The notes beneath the pieces were generated by a model. The model worked only from the letters and a program-made list of their open reading frames with translations, searched no databases and was not told where the DNA came from. A stretch of DNA of 64,000 nucleotides from Nostoc sp. C052 (GTDB taxonomy: Bacteria > Cyanobacteriota > Cyanobacteriia > Cyanobacteriales > Nostocaceae). This document shows positions 10,111 to 19,580 of the stretch, one piece after another. Position numbers and translations under genes: made by a program. Numbering within the stretch: the first letter of the stretch is position 1; every line of letters starts with the position of its first letter. The stretch is taken from contig NZ_CP040272.1 in the NCBI RefSeq assembly GCF_013393905.1, positions 5,886,001-5,950,000 of the forward strand. The letters run 5' to 3'.

Positions 10111-13100
10111 TCATACTGGAATTTCAATGATAAATTCTGTTCCTTCACCAATAACAGAGTTAAAACTCAATTTTCCACCGTGGGTTTCTTCGACTATTTG
10201 ACGTGCGATCGCCAACCCCAAGCCTGTACCTTTACCAACAGGTTTTGTAGTAAATAAATGTCCAAATATTTTTGATTTTATTTCTTCATTCATCCCATTA
10301 CCATTATCAAAAATTGCAACTTTAACAAGATTTTTTAATACCGAAGTAGTAATTTTAATTCGATTGCGTTTTGCTTGATTATCTGCCAAACTCCGCCCAA
10401 CATTCGACTCATCTAAAGCATCAATTGCATTGGCAATTATATTCATAAATACCTGATTCAATTGTCCAGGAAAACACTCAACTGGAGGTAAATTGCCATA
10501 CTCAGTTATTACTTCAATTGCTGGACGTTGTTCATTAGCTTTGAGACGATGTTTCAAAATTAAAATCGTGCTGTCGATGCCTTGGTGAATATTAAATGGC
10601 ACTTTATAATCTCTATCAGCACGAGAGAAAGTTCGCAAACTAGTGCTAATATTTTTCAGGCGATCGCATGCCATAGTCATGGAATCAATTATCTTGGGCA
10701 AGTCTTCTAAACTATAATCCAAGTCAATTTCTTCGGCGTGGTTAAGAATTTTGTCATTTTTGTTAGGTAAACTTTCTTGATATATTGCCAGATGTTCAAC
10801 AATATCAGCGATGTTAGGTTTAACTTGTTTGAGACTAGCAGCAATAAAACCAAGAGGATTATTCATTTCGTGAGCTACACCAGCTACTAAATTGCCCAGT
10901 GCAGACATTTTTTCACTTTGCACCATTTGTAATTGGGCGTTTTGCAGATCGGTTAATGCTTGTTCTAAATCTTGTGATTTTTGCTGCAAGGCAAATTCAG
11001 CTTTTTTGCGATCGCTAATATCTCGCATTACAACTACCGCACCGAGTTTGTTACCCGAAGAATCGACGATCGCCTGTCCGCTGGCTAACAAAATTCTCTT
11101 AGAACCATGTTTTGGTGCAATTACCATTTCGGCATTTTCGACTATTTCCCCTTGCAAGGCGCGAAACAGAGGAATTTCTGTAGTTGATAGAGGTGTTTTT
11201 CCATCAAGTTGATAGAGATCGAAATGTTCTGTCCATTGTTCTGGTGGTAATGATTCTATTGGTAAGCCATGAAACTCACAAGTTGCTTTGTTGAATAAAG
11301 TCAACGTGCCATGAGGATCGCAGACAACAATCCCATCTGTAATAGTTTGAATAATGACATTCAAAAACTCTCGTTCTTTGGCTAGAGATGCTTCAGCTTG
11401 GTTGCGTAAGTGAAGCTCCTCGTAGACATCGCTAATATCAATCATTACCCCATCCCAGATGATTGCACCATCGGCTTGTTGTTCTGGCCGAGCAGTAGAT
11501 CTAACCCATTTCACGGTTCCTGAAGGCACGATAATGCGACATTCTAGCTCAAACGGTGCGAGATTTTGGGCAGAGTCGGCGATCGCTTGTAGAATCCTTG
11601 GTTGATCTTCAGGATGATTCATGGCGTAAACACTATGCGTCCCCGCCATCACCAACTCTGGCTCTAACTCATACAAGTCGAAACAGCCAGAGCTAACATA
11701 GGGTGTTGAAGTTGAACCGTCAGCCGCCAGACGGAATTGGTAAACCATTCCAGGAATATTATTCGCCAAATTTTGGAAGCGGATTTCAGTAGCCTGCAAT
11801 TTCGCTAGAGATTGTTCTAACTGTTGAGCATGGTTTTGGGAATTTCGATAAAGTCGGGCATTTTCCAGAGAAATCGCCGCTTGGGCGCAAAGTAAGTTGA
11901 GCAGTTCGACGCGATCGCTGGTAAAGGCTCCGGTTGCCAAATTGTTTTCTAAATACAATATGCCCAACAACTTACCCTGATGCAAAATCGGGCTGCACAA
12001 GATACTCTTGGGCTGTTGTTGCTGAATATACGGGTCATTGATTAATTGCGGATGCACCGTGGCATCAACAATTACCGCAGGTTGTAAACTGCGTTTGACG
12101 GTATTAATTAAGCCAACTGGCACATCAGGTGAGTCTTCAACAGACAGTGGGTTGAGCAACATTGGATAAAAATCGACTTCAGCAGCCTGGTTCTGTACAC
12201 CACTCACAGAAAGCTGTGCTAACCCCTGAATTAGCAAACGATCTGACTCCAAAAGCATGAACACACACTTATCGGCTCCGGCATTTTCAATAACGATATG
12301 CACTAATGCTTTTAGCAATTTTTCGAGTTCGATTTCCCCAGAAAGGGTTTGGTAAGCTTTGAGAATGGCGGCTAAATCTAAAGCAACAGAGACGCTGCTA
12401 CTGCTGGAGGTGGCGGAACAAGTGGAGGTGACACTCCCCAAGGTAAAGATAGTTTCGTTAGTTGAGAAAGGAGCACGAGTTTGTTCAAGGATGGGGGCAA
12501 GAAGTTGGGGATAGCGTCGTTCCAAGTCGGCGACTTTGGCTTTAGCACCCCAACGAGCATAGCCGTAGTAAGATTGGGTCAGGTATTCCCCAGCTATACG
12601 CTGTTTGCCCCAATCGAGGTAAAATTTGGCGGCTAGTTCGTTCGCCAATGCTTCTTCTTGGATATAACCGTTTTCTTTGGCTGCGGTGATGGCGCGATCG
12701 TACAAATCTGTTGCGTTGACTTTTTCACCTAGAACTCGACACCGTTCTGCGGCAACTAGTGCCCAATGGTGAGCCTGATTGCTGGGTGCATGAAATGCCC
12801 ACTCCTGAAGTTTCTCCTGATGTGCAGAAACCTGATCTAGAATAGCTGCTTGCTCTGTGTGACTAGCAGTTGGATAAATCGCTAATTGCACCAGCGCATC
12901 GTAGAAGGAGAAGAGCGGAACATGCATCAGTCCTGCTGCTGCGCCCGAATACTGTTCTGTCAAACGGGCATTTAAGAGCGCTTGTTCATAGCGATGGAAC
13001 AGATAGGAAAGGAGCAGTTTATTGAAATAAAGTTGATAGAGGGCAATCAATTGATTGCCTTGGAGATGAAGCTGAATCATCTCATCCTCATCATAGTCTT

Positions 13101-16100
13101 GGCTACACAATCGATCTGGTTCACCCGTAGGTTCCAGCAAATTGAGTACCGCTTGATAGTAAATACTTTGAATGCGAAAATAGCCATTCTGACGGAGTTG
13201 CTGGATGACTTTGCGGTGTTCATCCATCGTCTGTTTGAGAGTAGAAAGTTCCTGCCCACAGAAATAAGCGGTGTAGCTGTAGCCTAAGAGGCTGAGGGCA
13301 ACATACTCAAGATCGCCTGTTTCTAGTCCACTGGTGTAAGCTTGCAGATACCCGGTTAGCGTGTCTTTCGCGGGTTCTCGCCAATGTGCGAGGCAGGTGT
13401 TGAATCCAAAAATGGTTTTAGCAGCGAGCTTGCGGGCATCAATGCGCTGCAACAGCTTCATCCCTAATTGCCCAAAGCGATAGCCTGCATCAATATCTTT
13501 CAAAATAGCAACCAACATTACCCCATACTGGACATAACCATAGGTTGACTCCGTTGTATTCCCGTATTGCACGGATAAATCAACTTGAACAAAGGTGAGC
13601 AAAGGCAACAGGTTTGGAGCAACTTGATAAGCAACAGACATGATGTTGGATATAATAATCATTGCTGCTTTTTGCTCCGGTGCAGTCATTTCGGGTAATT
13701 CCAGCAATGATTCAATCGATCGCTGGGCCAGAAGTGTTTGGGTGTGCTGAAGCCCCTGCTTAATTTCTACCTGGGTAGGTTCTTCTAGCAGATGCACTCC
13801 CAGTTGATTTAGCACTTCTCGCGCCAGCCGCAAAGCTTCTAGATGTTGATTTTGGGCGATGCAGGCTTGGATTTTAGCCTGATATGTAGTCACCCGATCA
13901 AGCCAGGAATGAGTATGAGTTAGCACCGTTGCTGCTAACTCTTCCATCTGTTCAAAATCGGTATTGAGGTAAGCTGCCTCTATTGCGCCTTCATAGAGGG
14001 CGAGACAGAGCTGATATTGATGTTGCCAGCGATCGCCCAGAAGCAGGTCAATGCCCGCAAGAAAATAGGTGATCGCAGCACTGTAAGCTGTTGCTGCTCT
14101 GGCTTTGCGTCCGGCAGCAAGATTTAACTCGGCGAGTTCATGGCGTTGAGATGGTTGAGTAATCAGAGATTGCCCGACATTGAGATGATTGACGATATCA
14201 AACAATTTTTCGCCCTGCTCGTTAAGCGAAGTCTTCTGCAACAACAGTTGCCCAATTTTGAGATGAGTTGCCCGTTTTTGCTCCTCTGGGATGAGAGAAT
14301 AAGCAGCTTGTTGGACGCGATCGTGCGAAAATTTGTAAACCGTTATTTGTCCTTTGTCATTTGTCATTTGCAAATGACCAATCACCAATGAGGAATCCTG
14401 ATAAAACTTATAAACTTCATTATTAGGAATGATAAATCCTTCTTGCAATGCTTTCCACAAGTCCGAAGCAGTTTCCGTCTGTGACTTTTCAGAAACGATC
14501 GCTAACGTCGCCAAATCAAACTGATTGCCGATACAAGCTGCCAGTTTTAAAACATCTTGAGTGATATCGGGCAATTTCTGAAGCTGTTGGGCCATAAATT
14601 CCACCACATCATCGGTGATAGCGATCGCTCGTACTTGTGTCACATCACACCGCCAAAAACCTGCCTCCCAATCAAAGGTAATCAGCCTATCCTCATGTAG
14701 CGCTTTCAAAAACTGAGTCGTGAAAAAGGGATTACCTTTAGCTTTTTGATAAACCAACTCTGTTAACGGCAATGCTTGGACTGTTGTACAACTGAGGGAA
14801 TCGCCGATTAAGTGGTTCACATCTGCTTGACTCAAGGGAGCTAGAGTCAGAGTCTTGATGTGGGAAGATGCCTTTTCAATTTCATCTAGGGTTAATATAA
14901 GTGGATGAGCTGCAAATACTTCGTTATCGCGGTACGCACCAATAATCAATAGATAGCCGCAATTACTCTGAGTCATCAACAGCTTCAGCAAATTAAGCGA
15001 TGCCGAATCTGCCCACTGTAAATCATCGAGAAACATCACCAACGGATGCTCTGGTGTCGTAAAAACTTGGATAAACTTTTGAAACAGCAGATTGAAACGG
15101 TTCTGTGCCGCACTACCCGATAATTCTGCGATCGCAGGCTGTTTACCGATAATCTGCTCCAGTTCTGGAATCACCTCGATCAGGATTTGCCCATTATCTC
15201 CAACTGCGGCTAAAATCTTACTCTGCCATTGCTCTAGTTGGCGATCGCTTTCACTAAGCAACTGTCCCATCAAATCACGAAAGGCTTGGACAAAAGCAGA
15301 CAGAGGAATGTTGCGGTTGAATTGGTCGTATTTGCCCTTGATGAAGTAGCCGTTCCAGCGCACAATCGGTTTATGCACTTCATTGATGACTGCGGTTTTG
15401 CCAATGCCAGAGAAACCTGCCACCAACATCAGTTGGGAGCCACCATTGGCAACATGGCCAAATGCTTCCAGTAACGTCTGTACTTCCGCTTCGCGTCCGT
15501 AAAGTTTTTCGGGAATGAGAAAGCGATCGCTAATATCTCGCTGTCCCAACTCAAACCAAGTGTGCTTACCTGTTTCTCGCCACTGTTCTAAGCAGGTAAC
15601 AAGGTCATGTTTAAGTCCCATAGCACTCTGATAGCGGTCTTCGGCATTCTTCGCCATCAGTTTGCGGATAATCTCACCCAGCATCAAGGGCAAATCGGGT
15701 TTGAAATCGCAGACAATGGGTGGAAGTTTCGCAATGTGGCAATGCACCAACTCCATCGGCTCATGGGATTCAAAGGGCAATTTTCCGCTCAGTAGTTCAA
15801 AGAAAGTCACGCCTAATGAATAAAAGTCGCTGCGGTAGTCAATACCCCTATTCATCCTTCCAGTTTGTTCTGGCGACAGATACGCTAGCGTTCCCTCCAA
15901 CCCGTTAGGACTTTGGATCTCCTGAGTTTCTCGTGGTAAGAGTGAGGCAATACTGAAGTCAATCAGCTTGATTTGTTTCGTATGAGGGTGAATCAAGATG
16001 TTGGCTGGTTTAATATCTTTGTGAATGACGCGCTGTTGATGTAACTGGTGTAAGGTGTCTAGCAGTTGCAGAGCAATGGGTAAAAATTGCTCTAATGTCA

Positions 16101-16419
16101 GTGTTTTTCCTTGAGTAAATTGCCGTAAGCTAATGCCACCAAAGTCCTCCATCACTAGGGCATAGCCATTGTGATAGGCTTCCAGGCTGTAGGGTTTGAT
16201 AATGTTGGCAATATCTAGATTTTTAGCAATCGCATATTGGTTGCGAAACTGTACTAATTCGCTAAAAGTGGGGTATTCTCGTTTTAAGAGCTTGATGACA
16301 ACTGGTAGGCGATCGCATTCTCGAATTGCCCGATACACTTGAGTACGAGAACCTGAATAAAGTTCTTCTATAGTTTGATACCCAGCGATCTTTAAAGTTC
16401 CATCAACTTTTGCGCTCAT
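10111..16419 (-). CDS. Giant hybrid Ser/Thr kinase-ATPase-histidine kinase, paralogue with two PAS domains
   Basis: A 2102-aa paralogue of the next gene downstream with the same order: Ser/Thr kinase (VVIKLLK, HKDIKPAN near residue 131, DFS for DFG), ATPase (GFSGIGKT near 336, LDDLQWAD near 466), a long helical region, a GAF domain about 1350-1520, then two PAS domains (about 1545-1660 and 1680-1800) rather than one, an H-box VAGVAHEMNNP near 1850, and HATPase about 1980-2102 (DNGNGM, GTGLGL). The extra PAS explains its greater length. A small insertion near residue 690 encodes a repeat-like stretch (IGHLQMTNDKGQI). It is first in the tandem array and starts at the ATG at 16419. Confidence 0.93.
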   Translation of the reverse strand: MSAKVDGTLKIAGYQTIEELYSGSRTQVYRAIRECDRLPVVIKLLKREYPTFSELVQFRNQYAIAKNLDIANIIKPYSLEAYHNGYALVMEDFGGISLRQFTQGKTLTLEQFLPIALQLLDTLHQLHQQRVIHKDIKPANILIHPHTKQIKLIDFSIASLLPRETQEIQSPNGLEGTLAYLSPEQTGRMNRGIDYRSDFYSLGVTFFELLSGKLPFESHEPMELVHCHIAKLPPIVCDFKPDLPLMLGEIIRKLMAKNAEDRYQSAMGLKHDLVTCLEQWRETGKHTWFELGQRDISDRFLIPEKLYGREAEVQTLLEAFGHVANGGSQLMLVAGFSGIGKTAVINEVHKPIVRWNGYFIKGKYDQFNRNIPLSAFVQAFRDLMGQLLSESDRQLEQWQSKILAAVGDNGQILIEVIPELEQIIGKQPAIAELSGSAAQNRFNLLFQKFIQVFTTPEHPLVMFLDDLQWADSASLNLLKLLMTQSNCGYLLIIGAYRDNEVFAAHPLILTLDEIEKASSHIKTLTLAPLSQADVNHLIGDSLSCTTVQALPLTELVYQKAKGNPFFTTQFLKALHEDRLITFDWEAGFWRCDVTQVRAIAITDDVVEFMAQQLQKLPDITQDVLKLAACIGNQFDLATLAIVSEKSQTETASDLWKALQEGFIIPNNEVYKFYQDSSLVIGHLQMTNDKGQITVYKFSHDRVQQAAYSLIPEEQKRATHLKIGQLLLQKTSLNEQGEKLFDIVNHLNVGQSLITQPSQRHELAELNLAAGRKARAATAYSAAITYFLAGIDLLLGDRWQHQYQLCLALYEGAIEAAYLNTDFEQMEELAATVLTHTHSWLDRVTTYQAKIQACIAQNQHLEALRLAREVLNQLGVHLLEEPTQVEIKQGLQHTQTLLAQRSIESLLELPEMTAPEQKAAMIIISNIMSVAYQVAPNLLPLLTFVQVDLSVQYGNTTESTYGYVQYGVMLVAILKDIDAGYRFGQLGMKLLQRIDARKLAAKTIFGFNTCLAHWREPAKDTLTGYLQAYTSGLETGDLEYVALSLLGYSYTAYFCGQELSTLKQTMDEHRKVIQQLRQNGYFRIQSIYYQAVLNLLEPTGEPDRLCSQDYDEDEMIQLHLQGNQLIALYQLYFNKLLLSYLFHRYEQALLNARLTEQYSGAAAGLMHVPLFSFYDALVQLAIYPTASHTEQAAILDQVSAHQEKLQEWAFHAPSNQAHHWALVAAERCRVLGEKVNATDLYDRAITAAKENGYIQEEALANELAAKFYLDWGKQRIAGEYLTQSYYGYARWGAKAKVADLERRYPQLLAPILEQTRAPFSTNETIFTLGSVTSTCSATSSSSSVSVALDLAAILKAYQTLSGEIELEKLLKALVHIVIENAGADKCVFMLLESDRLLIQGLAQLSVSGVQNQAAEVDFYPMLLNPLSVEDSPDVPVGLINTVKRSLQPAVIVDATVHPQLINDPYIQQQQPKSILCSPILHQGKLLGILYLENNLATGAFTSDRVELLNLLCAQAAISLENARLYRNSQNHAQQLEQSLAKLQATEIRFQNLANNIPGMVYQFRLAADGSTSTPYVSSGCFDLYELEPELVMAGTHSVYAMNHPEDQPRILQAIADSAQNLAPFELECRIIVPSGTVKWVRSTARPEQQADGAIIWDGVMIDISDVYEELHLRNQAEASLAKEREFLNVIIQTITDGIVVCDPHGTLTLFNKATCEFHGLPIESLPPEQWTEHFDLYQLDGKTPLSTTEIPLFRALQGEIVENAEMVIAPKHGSKRILLASGQAIVDSSGNKLGAVVVMRDISDRKKAEFALQQKSQDLEQALTDLQNAQLQMVQSEKMSALGNLVAGVAHEMNNPLGFIAASLKQVKPNIADIVEHLAIYQESLPNKNDKILNHAEEIDLDYSLEDLPKIIDSMTMACDRLKNISTSLRTFSRADRDYKVPFNIHQGIDSTILILKHRLKANEQRPAIEVITEYGNLPPVECFPGQLNQVFMNIIANAIDALDESNVGRSLADNQAKRNRIKITTSVLKNLVKVAIFDNGNGMNEEIKSKIFGHLFTTKPVGKGTGLGLAIARQIVEETHGGKLSFNSVIGEGTEFIIEIPV

Positions 16420-16490
16420 AACTTTTACGAAAATTTCTGTATGCTAACGTTATAATTCCCATGACAATATATTAGTTAACAAATGTTAGA

Positions 16491-16528
16491 GGATTGGGGA
16501 TTAGGGATTAGGGACTGGGGATTGGGTA
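16491..16528. repeat. GGGGATT-type short tandem repeat
   Basis: Tandem GGATTGG/GGATTAG/GGACTGG units in the 353-base spacer upstream of the giant kinases. The rest of the spacer (16529-16772) holds no gene; at about 16659-16693 it has a copy of the short GGCGTCTCGTAGAGAG repeat common in Nostocales. Confidence 0.75.
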
Positions 16529-16772
16529 TGAGCAAGAGAACAAAGTGACCGAACAAGGCAAACTAAAGAGTTAAAAGGCAAAAGAAAGAATAAGAAAAAA
16601 TGGTTACAGAGCAACTAAATTTATTTATGTAACTAAATAAAAACATTTATTTCGAGATGCATAGCACGTTCGCCTTTGGCGTCTCGTAGAGAGAAATAAT
16701 ATGTCCTTATTAAATCCCCATAAATAAATTTAGGGAGATTATCTTTTTACTTTTTACTTCTTAATCGTGCTT

Positions 16773-17501
16773 CTAAAGAGTCTGTCGCAGCAAAGTTGAT
16801 AAATCTAAAGACGCGAGGCGTTGATAAGCTTGATCGATGAATCGCTTGCCTCTGAGAAAGCCTGTATTAGCTCCAGGACAAATGTACCGTAGAGTTTCTG
16901 GTGTAAAACTTTTTAACAATAATTGAAGACTTTGAATTTGTCTTGGCCAGTGAAAGGTCTTAGCTGTCCGTAATGGTACTGGTTCACCTTGCTGGTTAGG
17001 AACTAAGTGGCGACCAGAAAACAATATACCTCCAAGTTCACTATAGTAAAGACAAGATGAACCAGGAGAGTGACCTGGTGTCCAAATCACTTGTGTTGCT
17101 GCATCAAGAGTAAATTCTTGCCTAAAGGTAGTTACTGTTAAGCCTGGTAATAAATAAGCTTCTTGCTCTTGAATCAGCACCTCGCAGCCAAAGGTTTGCT
17201 GAAATTCAGCAGTCTTGCCAATCGCGCCTCGATGGGTAAGAAATAACCAACGCACGCCTCCATGAGTTTGCAAAAAATCTTGATTTGTTTGCTCTAGGGC
17301 AGGGCAATCTATGAGGATATTGCCTTCATTTCTTACAATAAGATAAGAGGTTCCTCCTAATGTGTCCCGATTGGGTGGAAAAGCAAAAATGCTCTCTTGT
17401 GCGAAGTCCGATTGCAGAGAACTTCCGCTAGGAACTCCGTCAAGGAAGACAGCCCGTGGTGGCTTAGTTGTATGACTTGGTTGTTGAGGTAAAGGGCACA
17501 T
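16773..17501 (-). CDS. MBL-fold protein with degenerate metal site
   Basis: A 242-aa protein when started at the ATG at 17501 (MCPLPQ...). A longer frame to 17651 only adds translated tandem-repeat DNA. The metallo-beta-lactamase fold is recognisable (GGTSYLIV, ILIDCPAL, WLFLTHRGAIGK, TPGHSPGSSCLYY, LFSGRHLVPN). The usual HxHxDH motif is replaced by THRGAIGK, and the metal Asp of SGD is Arg in SGRHL, so at most one canonical ligand region (GHSPGS) is left. It may be a non-hydrolytic member or bind metal differently. No partner is obvious; the gene is divergent from the protease at 17769. Confidence 0.8.
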   Translation of the reverse strand: MCPLPQQPSHTTKPPRAVFLDGVPSGSSLQSDFAQESIFAFPPNRDTLGGTSYLIVRNEGNILIDCPALEQTNQDFLQTHGGVRWLFLTHRGAIGKTAEFQQTFGCEVLIQEQEAYLLPGLTVTTFRQEFTLDAATQVIWTPGHSPGSSCLYYSELGGILFSGRHLVPNQQGEPVPLRTAKTFHWPRQIQSLQLLLKSFTPETLRYICPGANTGFLRGKRFIDQAYQRLASLDLSTLLRQTL

Positions 17502-17550
17502 AATCAAAGTAGACAATCTGGTTACAGTGTGGCAATTCTCAAGATTGAAC

Positions 17551-17663
17551 TGGGGATTGGGGACTGGGGAGATGAGGGAGTGTGGGGAGATGAGAATTTT
17601 GCTTCCCTCTCCTCCAACACCTCCCACACCCCCCCAATCCCCAATACCCAATACCCAATCCCC
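17551..17663. repeat. Hairpin-forming GGGGATT/CCCCAAT repeat element
   Basis: The left arm has GGGGATTGGGGACTGGGG units and the right arm the complementary CCCCAATCCCCAATACC units, around a centre with AATTTTGCTTCCCTCTCC. The centre and both arms recur at 29291-29428. It lies between the divergent starts of the MBL-fold and protease genes. Confidence 0.8.
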
Positions 17664-17768
17664 TGTTAACCTTTATGAAAAAAATTGGGATTTGAGGTCT
17701 GCCTTGTAGTTAATGCTATGGTGCTGAAGCTACTGGTGGGGCGTTTTGTCAAAATTACTGAAGATAAT

Positions 17769-19289
17769 ATGGCATTTTGGTTTCTGTTTATCCTCCTGCT
17801 GGGGCTAGCTACTTATCTAATGGTGCAGCACAGCGTCGCTCACATCACCCGAACACCAGTATGGTTGTTGTGGCTGGTTTTAATGACACCAGCATTTCTG
17901 TTGAGTGGATGGACACTGTTCTACGGTGCAAAACAACCGCCACCGCCAGGGCTGATCATCTGGTCAATATTTGTTTGCACAGTGTTGTACTGGATGTTGT
18001 TTCAATGGGGGCGTCAAGTACCAAGAGATACACAAACCGAAGCCCAACCCCAAGCCTCTGAATCGCAGCCGACTATCCAGCCTACCCCAGAACCAATAGT
18101 GCGTCCCATTGAACCAATAGAAGAAACCCTACTACGAAATTGTTTTCCTTGGTCTGTATACTACGTTCAAAATATTGAGTATCGACCCCAATCTGTAATT
18201 TGTCGTGGTCAGTTGCGAACTAAAGCCAGCAATGCTTACCAGCAGATTAAGACTAATATTGAAGCACAATTTGGCGATCGCTTCTTGCTGATCTTTCAAG
18301 AAGGTCTAAATGATAAACCTTTCTTTGTGCTGGTTCCTAACGTTCAAGCTGCTAAAGAAAGAAATACACCACGACGCGACCAAGAACGCTTAAGTCGACC
18401 AGGATTAGCACTTCTACTACTCGTAGCTACTTTACTAACTACTACCTTGGTCGGTGTGGAAATTGCTGGTGTTACTCTGCCGCCTATATGGAATATTGGC
18501 TCTCTATTCACAGTTCTATCTAACCCAAATGTCCTATTCAAGGGATTACCTTATGCTTTAGGATTGATGACTATTTTGGGCATTCATGAACTTGGGCATT
18601 ATTTGACAGCGAGATTTTACAAGATTCGCTCGACCTTGCCTTACTTTATTCCCGTGCCTTTCTTCTTGGGAACTTTTGGTGCATTTATTCAGATGCGTAG
18701 TCCCATTCCCAACCGCAAAGCTTTATTTGATATTAGTATTGCTGGGCCATTTGCAGGTTTTATTGTTACCTTGCCATTACTAATATGGGGCTTGGCTCAT
18801 TCTGATATAGTTTCTCTGAATGAAAAAACCCGACTTTTAAATCCTGATGCCCTCAATCCCAAATATTCAATTTTACTGGCGATACTCTCGAAGCTAGCTT
18901 TGGGAAGTCAGTTAACAGCAAAATCAGCCCTTGACCTGCATCCAGTTGCAGTCGCAGGTTTTCTGGGACTAATTGTCACAGCGTTAAATTTAATGCCTGT
19001 GGGACAACTAGATGGCGGTCATATTGTCCATGCGATGTTTGGACAAAGAACTGCTCTGGTAATTGGTCAAATTGCTCGGATGTTGTTGCTATTACTGGCT
19101 TTAGTACGAGAAGAATTTTTGGTGTGGGCGATTATCTTATTATTTATGCCGTTGATTGACGAACCGGCGCTAAATGATGTGACTGAATTGGATAACCAAC
19201 GTGACGTTTGGGGATTACTGGCAATGGCTTTGTTGATTGTAATCATTCTGCCATTACCACAAGCGATCGCTAACTTTTTACAGATTTAA
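17769..19289 (+). CDS. Site-2 protease family (M50) membrane metalloprotease
   Basis: A 506-aa protein from the ATG at 17769 (MAFWFLF...). The frame is open upstream to 17685, but that part lacks a good start and looks like leader. Membrane segments occur near residues 1-75, then a soluble stretch to about 210, then several more. The zinc motif HELGHY is near residue 271, and the second motif, NLMPVGQLDGGHI, supplies the catalytic-site Asp near 413. These match the EGY1/S2P-like M50B proteases of cyanobacteria and plastids, which cut membrane proteins within the bilayer. The substrate is unknown. Confidence 0.88.
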   Translation: MAFWFLFILLLGLATYLMVQHSVAHITRTPVWLLWLVLMTPAFLLSGWTLFYGAKQPPPPGLIIWSIFVCTVLYWMLFQWGRQVPRDTQTEAQPQASESQPTIQPTPEPIVRPIEPIEETLLRNCFPWSVYYVQNIEYRPQSVICRGQLRTKASNAYQQIKTNIEAQFGDRFLLIFQEGLNDKPFFVLVPNVQAAKERNTPRRDQERLSRPGLALLLLVATLLTTTLVGVEIAGVTLPPIWNIGSLFTVLSNPNVLFKGLPYALGLMTILGIHELGHYLTARFYKIRSTLPYFIPVPFFLGTFGAFIQMRSPIPNRKALFDISIAGPFAGFIVTLPLLIWGLAHSDIVSLNEKTRLLNPDALNPKYSILLAILSKLALGSQLTAKSALDLHPVAVAGFLGLIVTALNLMPVGQLDGGHIVHAMFGQRTALVIGQIARMLLLLLALVREEFLVWAIILLFMPLIDEPALNDVTELDNQRDVWGLLAMALLIVIILPLPQAIANFLQI

Positions 19290-19315
19290 AAAGTATTAAA
19301 ACACAACCAAAAAAG

Positions 19316-19560
19316 ATGAGAAGGAGTCAGAAGACAGAATGGGCTACGCCCCGCTGCGCTAACAGAATTCAGAATACCCCAGCAGTCAAGTCAGGGGTTT
19401 CAGCAACGCCAGAATTTTTTCTCCTCCACGATAGCGACGCGGAAAGCAAGTCCGCGAGCGTCTTAAAATCGGGGGCTTTAAACCTCGATTCTCCATCCAG
19501 TCGCACAGAATCCATTCTGGATTCTGACTCCTGAATTCTGAATTCTTCTTCGGTAAGTTT
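19316..19560. repeat. Composite repeat region with GAATTCAGGAGTCAG-type inverted repeats
   Basis: Contains GGAGTCAGAAGACAGAATGG at the left and GATTCTGACTCCTGAATTCTG at the right in inverted orientation, plus internal GC-rich palindromes (GGGCTACGCCCCGCTGCGC; GACGCGG...CCGCGAGCGTC). The same motif family is at 50521-50860. The open frame inside it is only repeat DNA. Confidence 0.65.
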
Positions 19561-19580
19561 GTACTACTTTGCTACTCATG

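Noticed and set aside
16491..16528. Tandem heptamers as a possible CRISPR array
   Set aside because: Units are about seven bases with no spacers and no cas genes; this is the short tandem repeat family of Nostocales.
17501..17651. Longer N-terminus for the MBL-fold protein
   Set aside because: The extra 50 codons translate the GGGGATT hairpin repeat (Gly/Val/Asp and Ser/Pro-rich) and then a short unrelated stretch; the ATG at 17501 gives the family-like start.
19316..19534. 72-codon open frame after the site-2 protease
   Set aside because: It is made of inverted GAATTCAGGAGTCAG-type and GC-rich palindromic repeats, not protein-like sequence.
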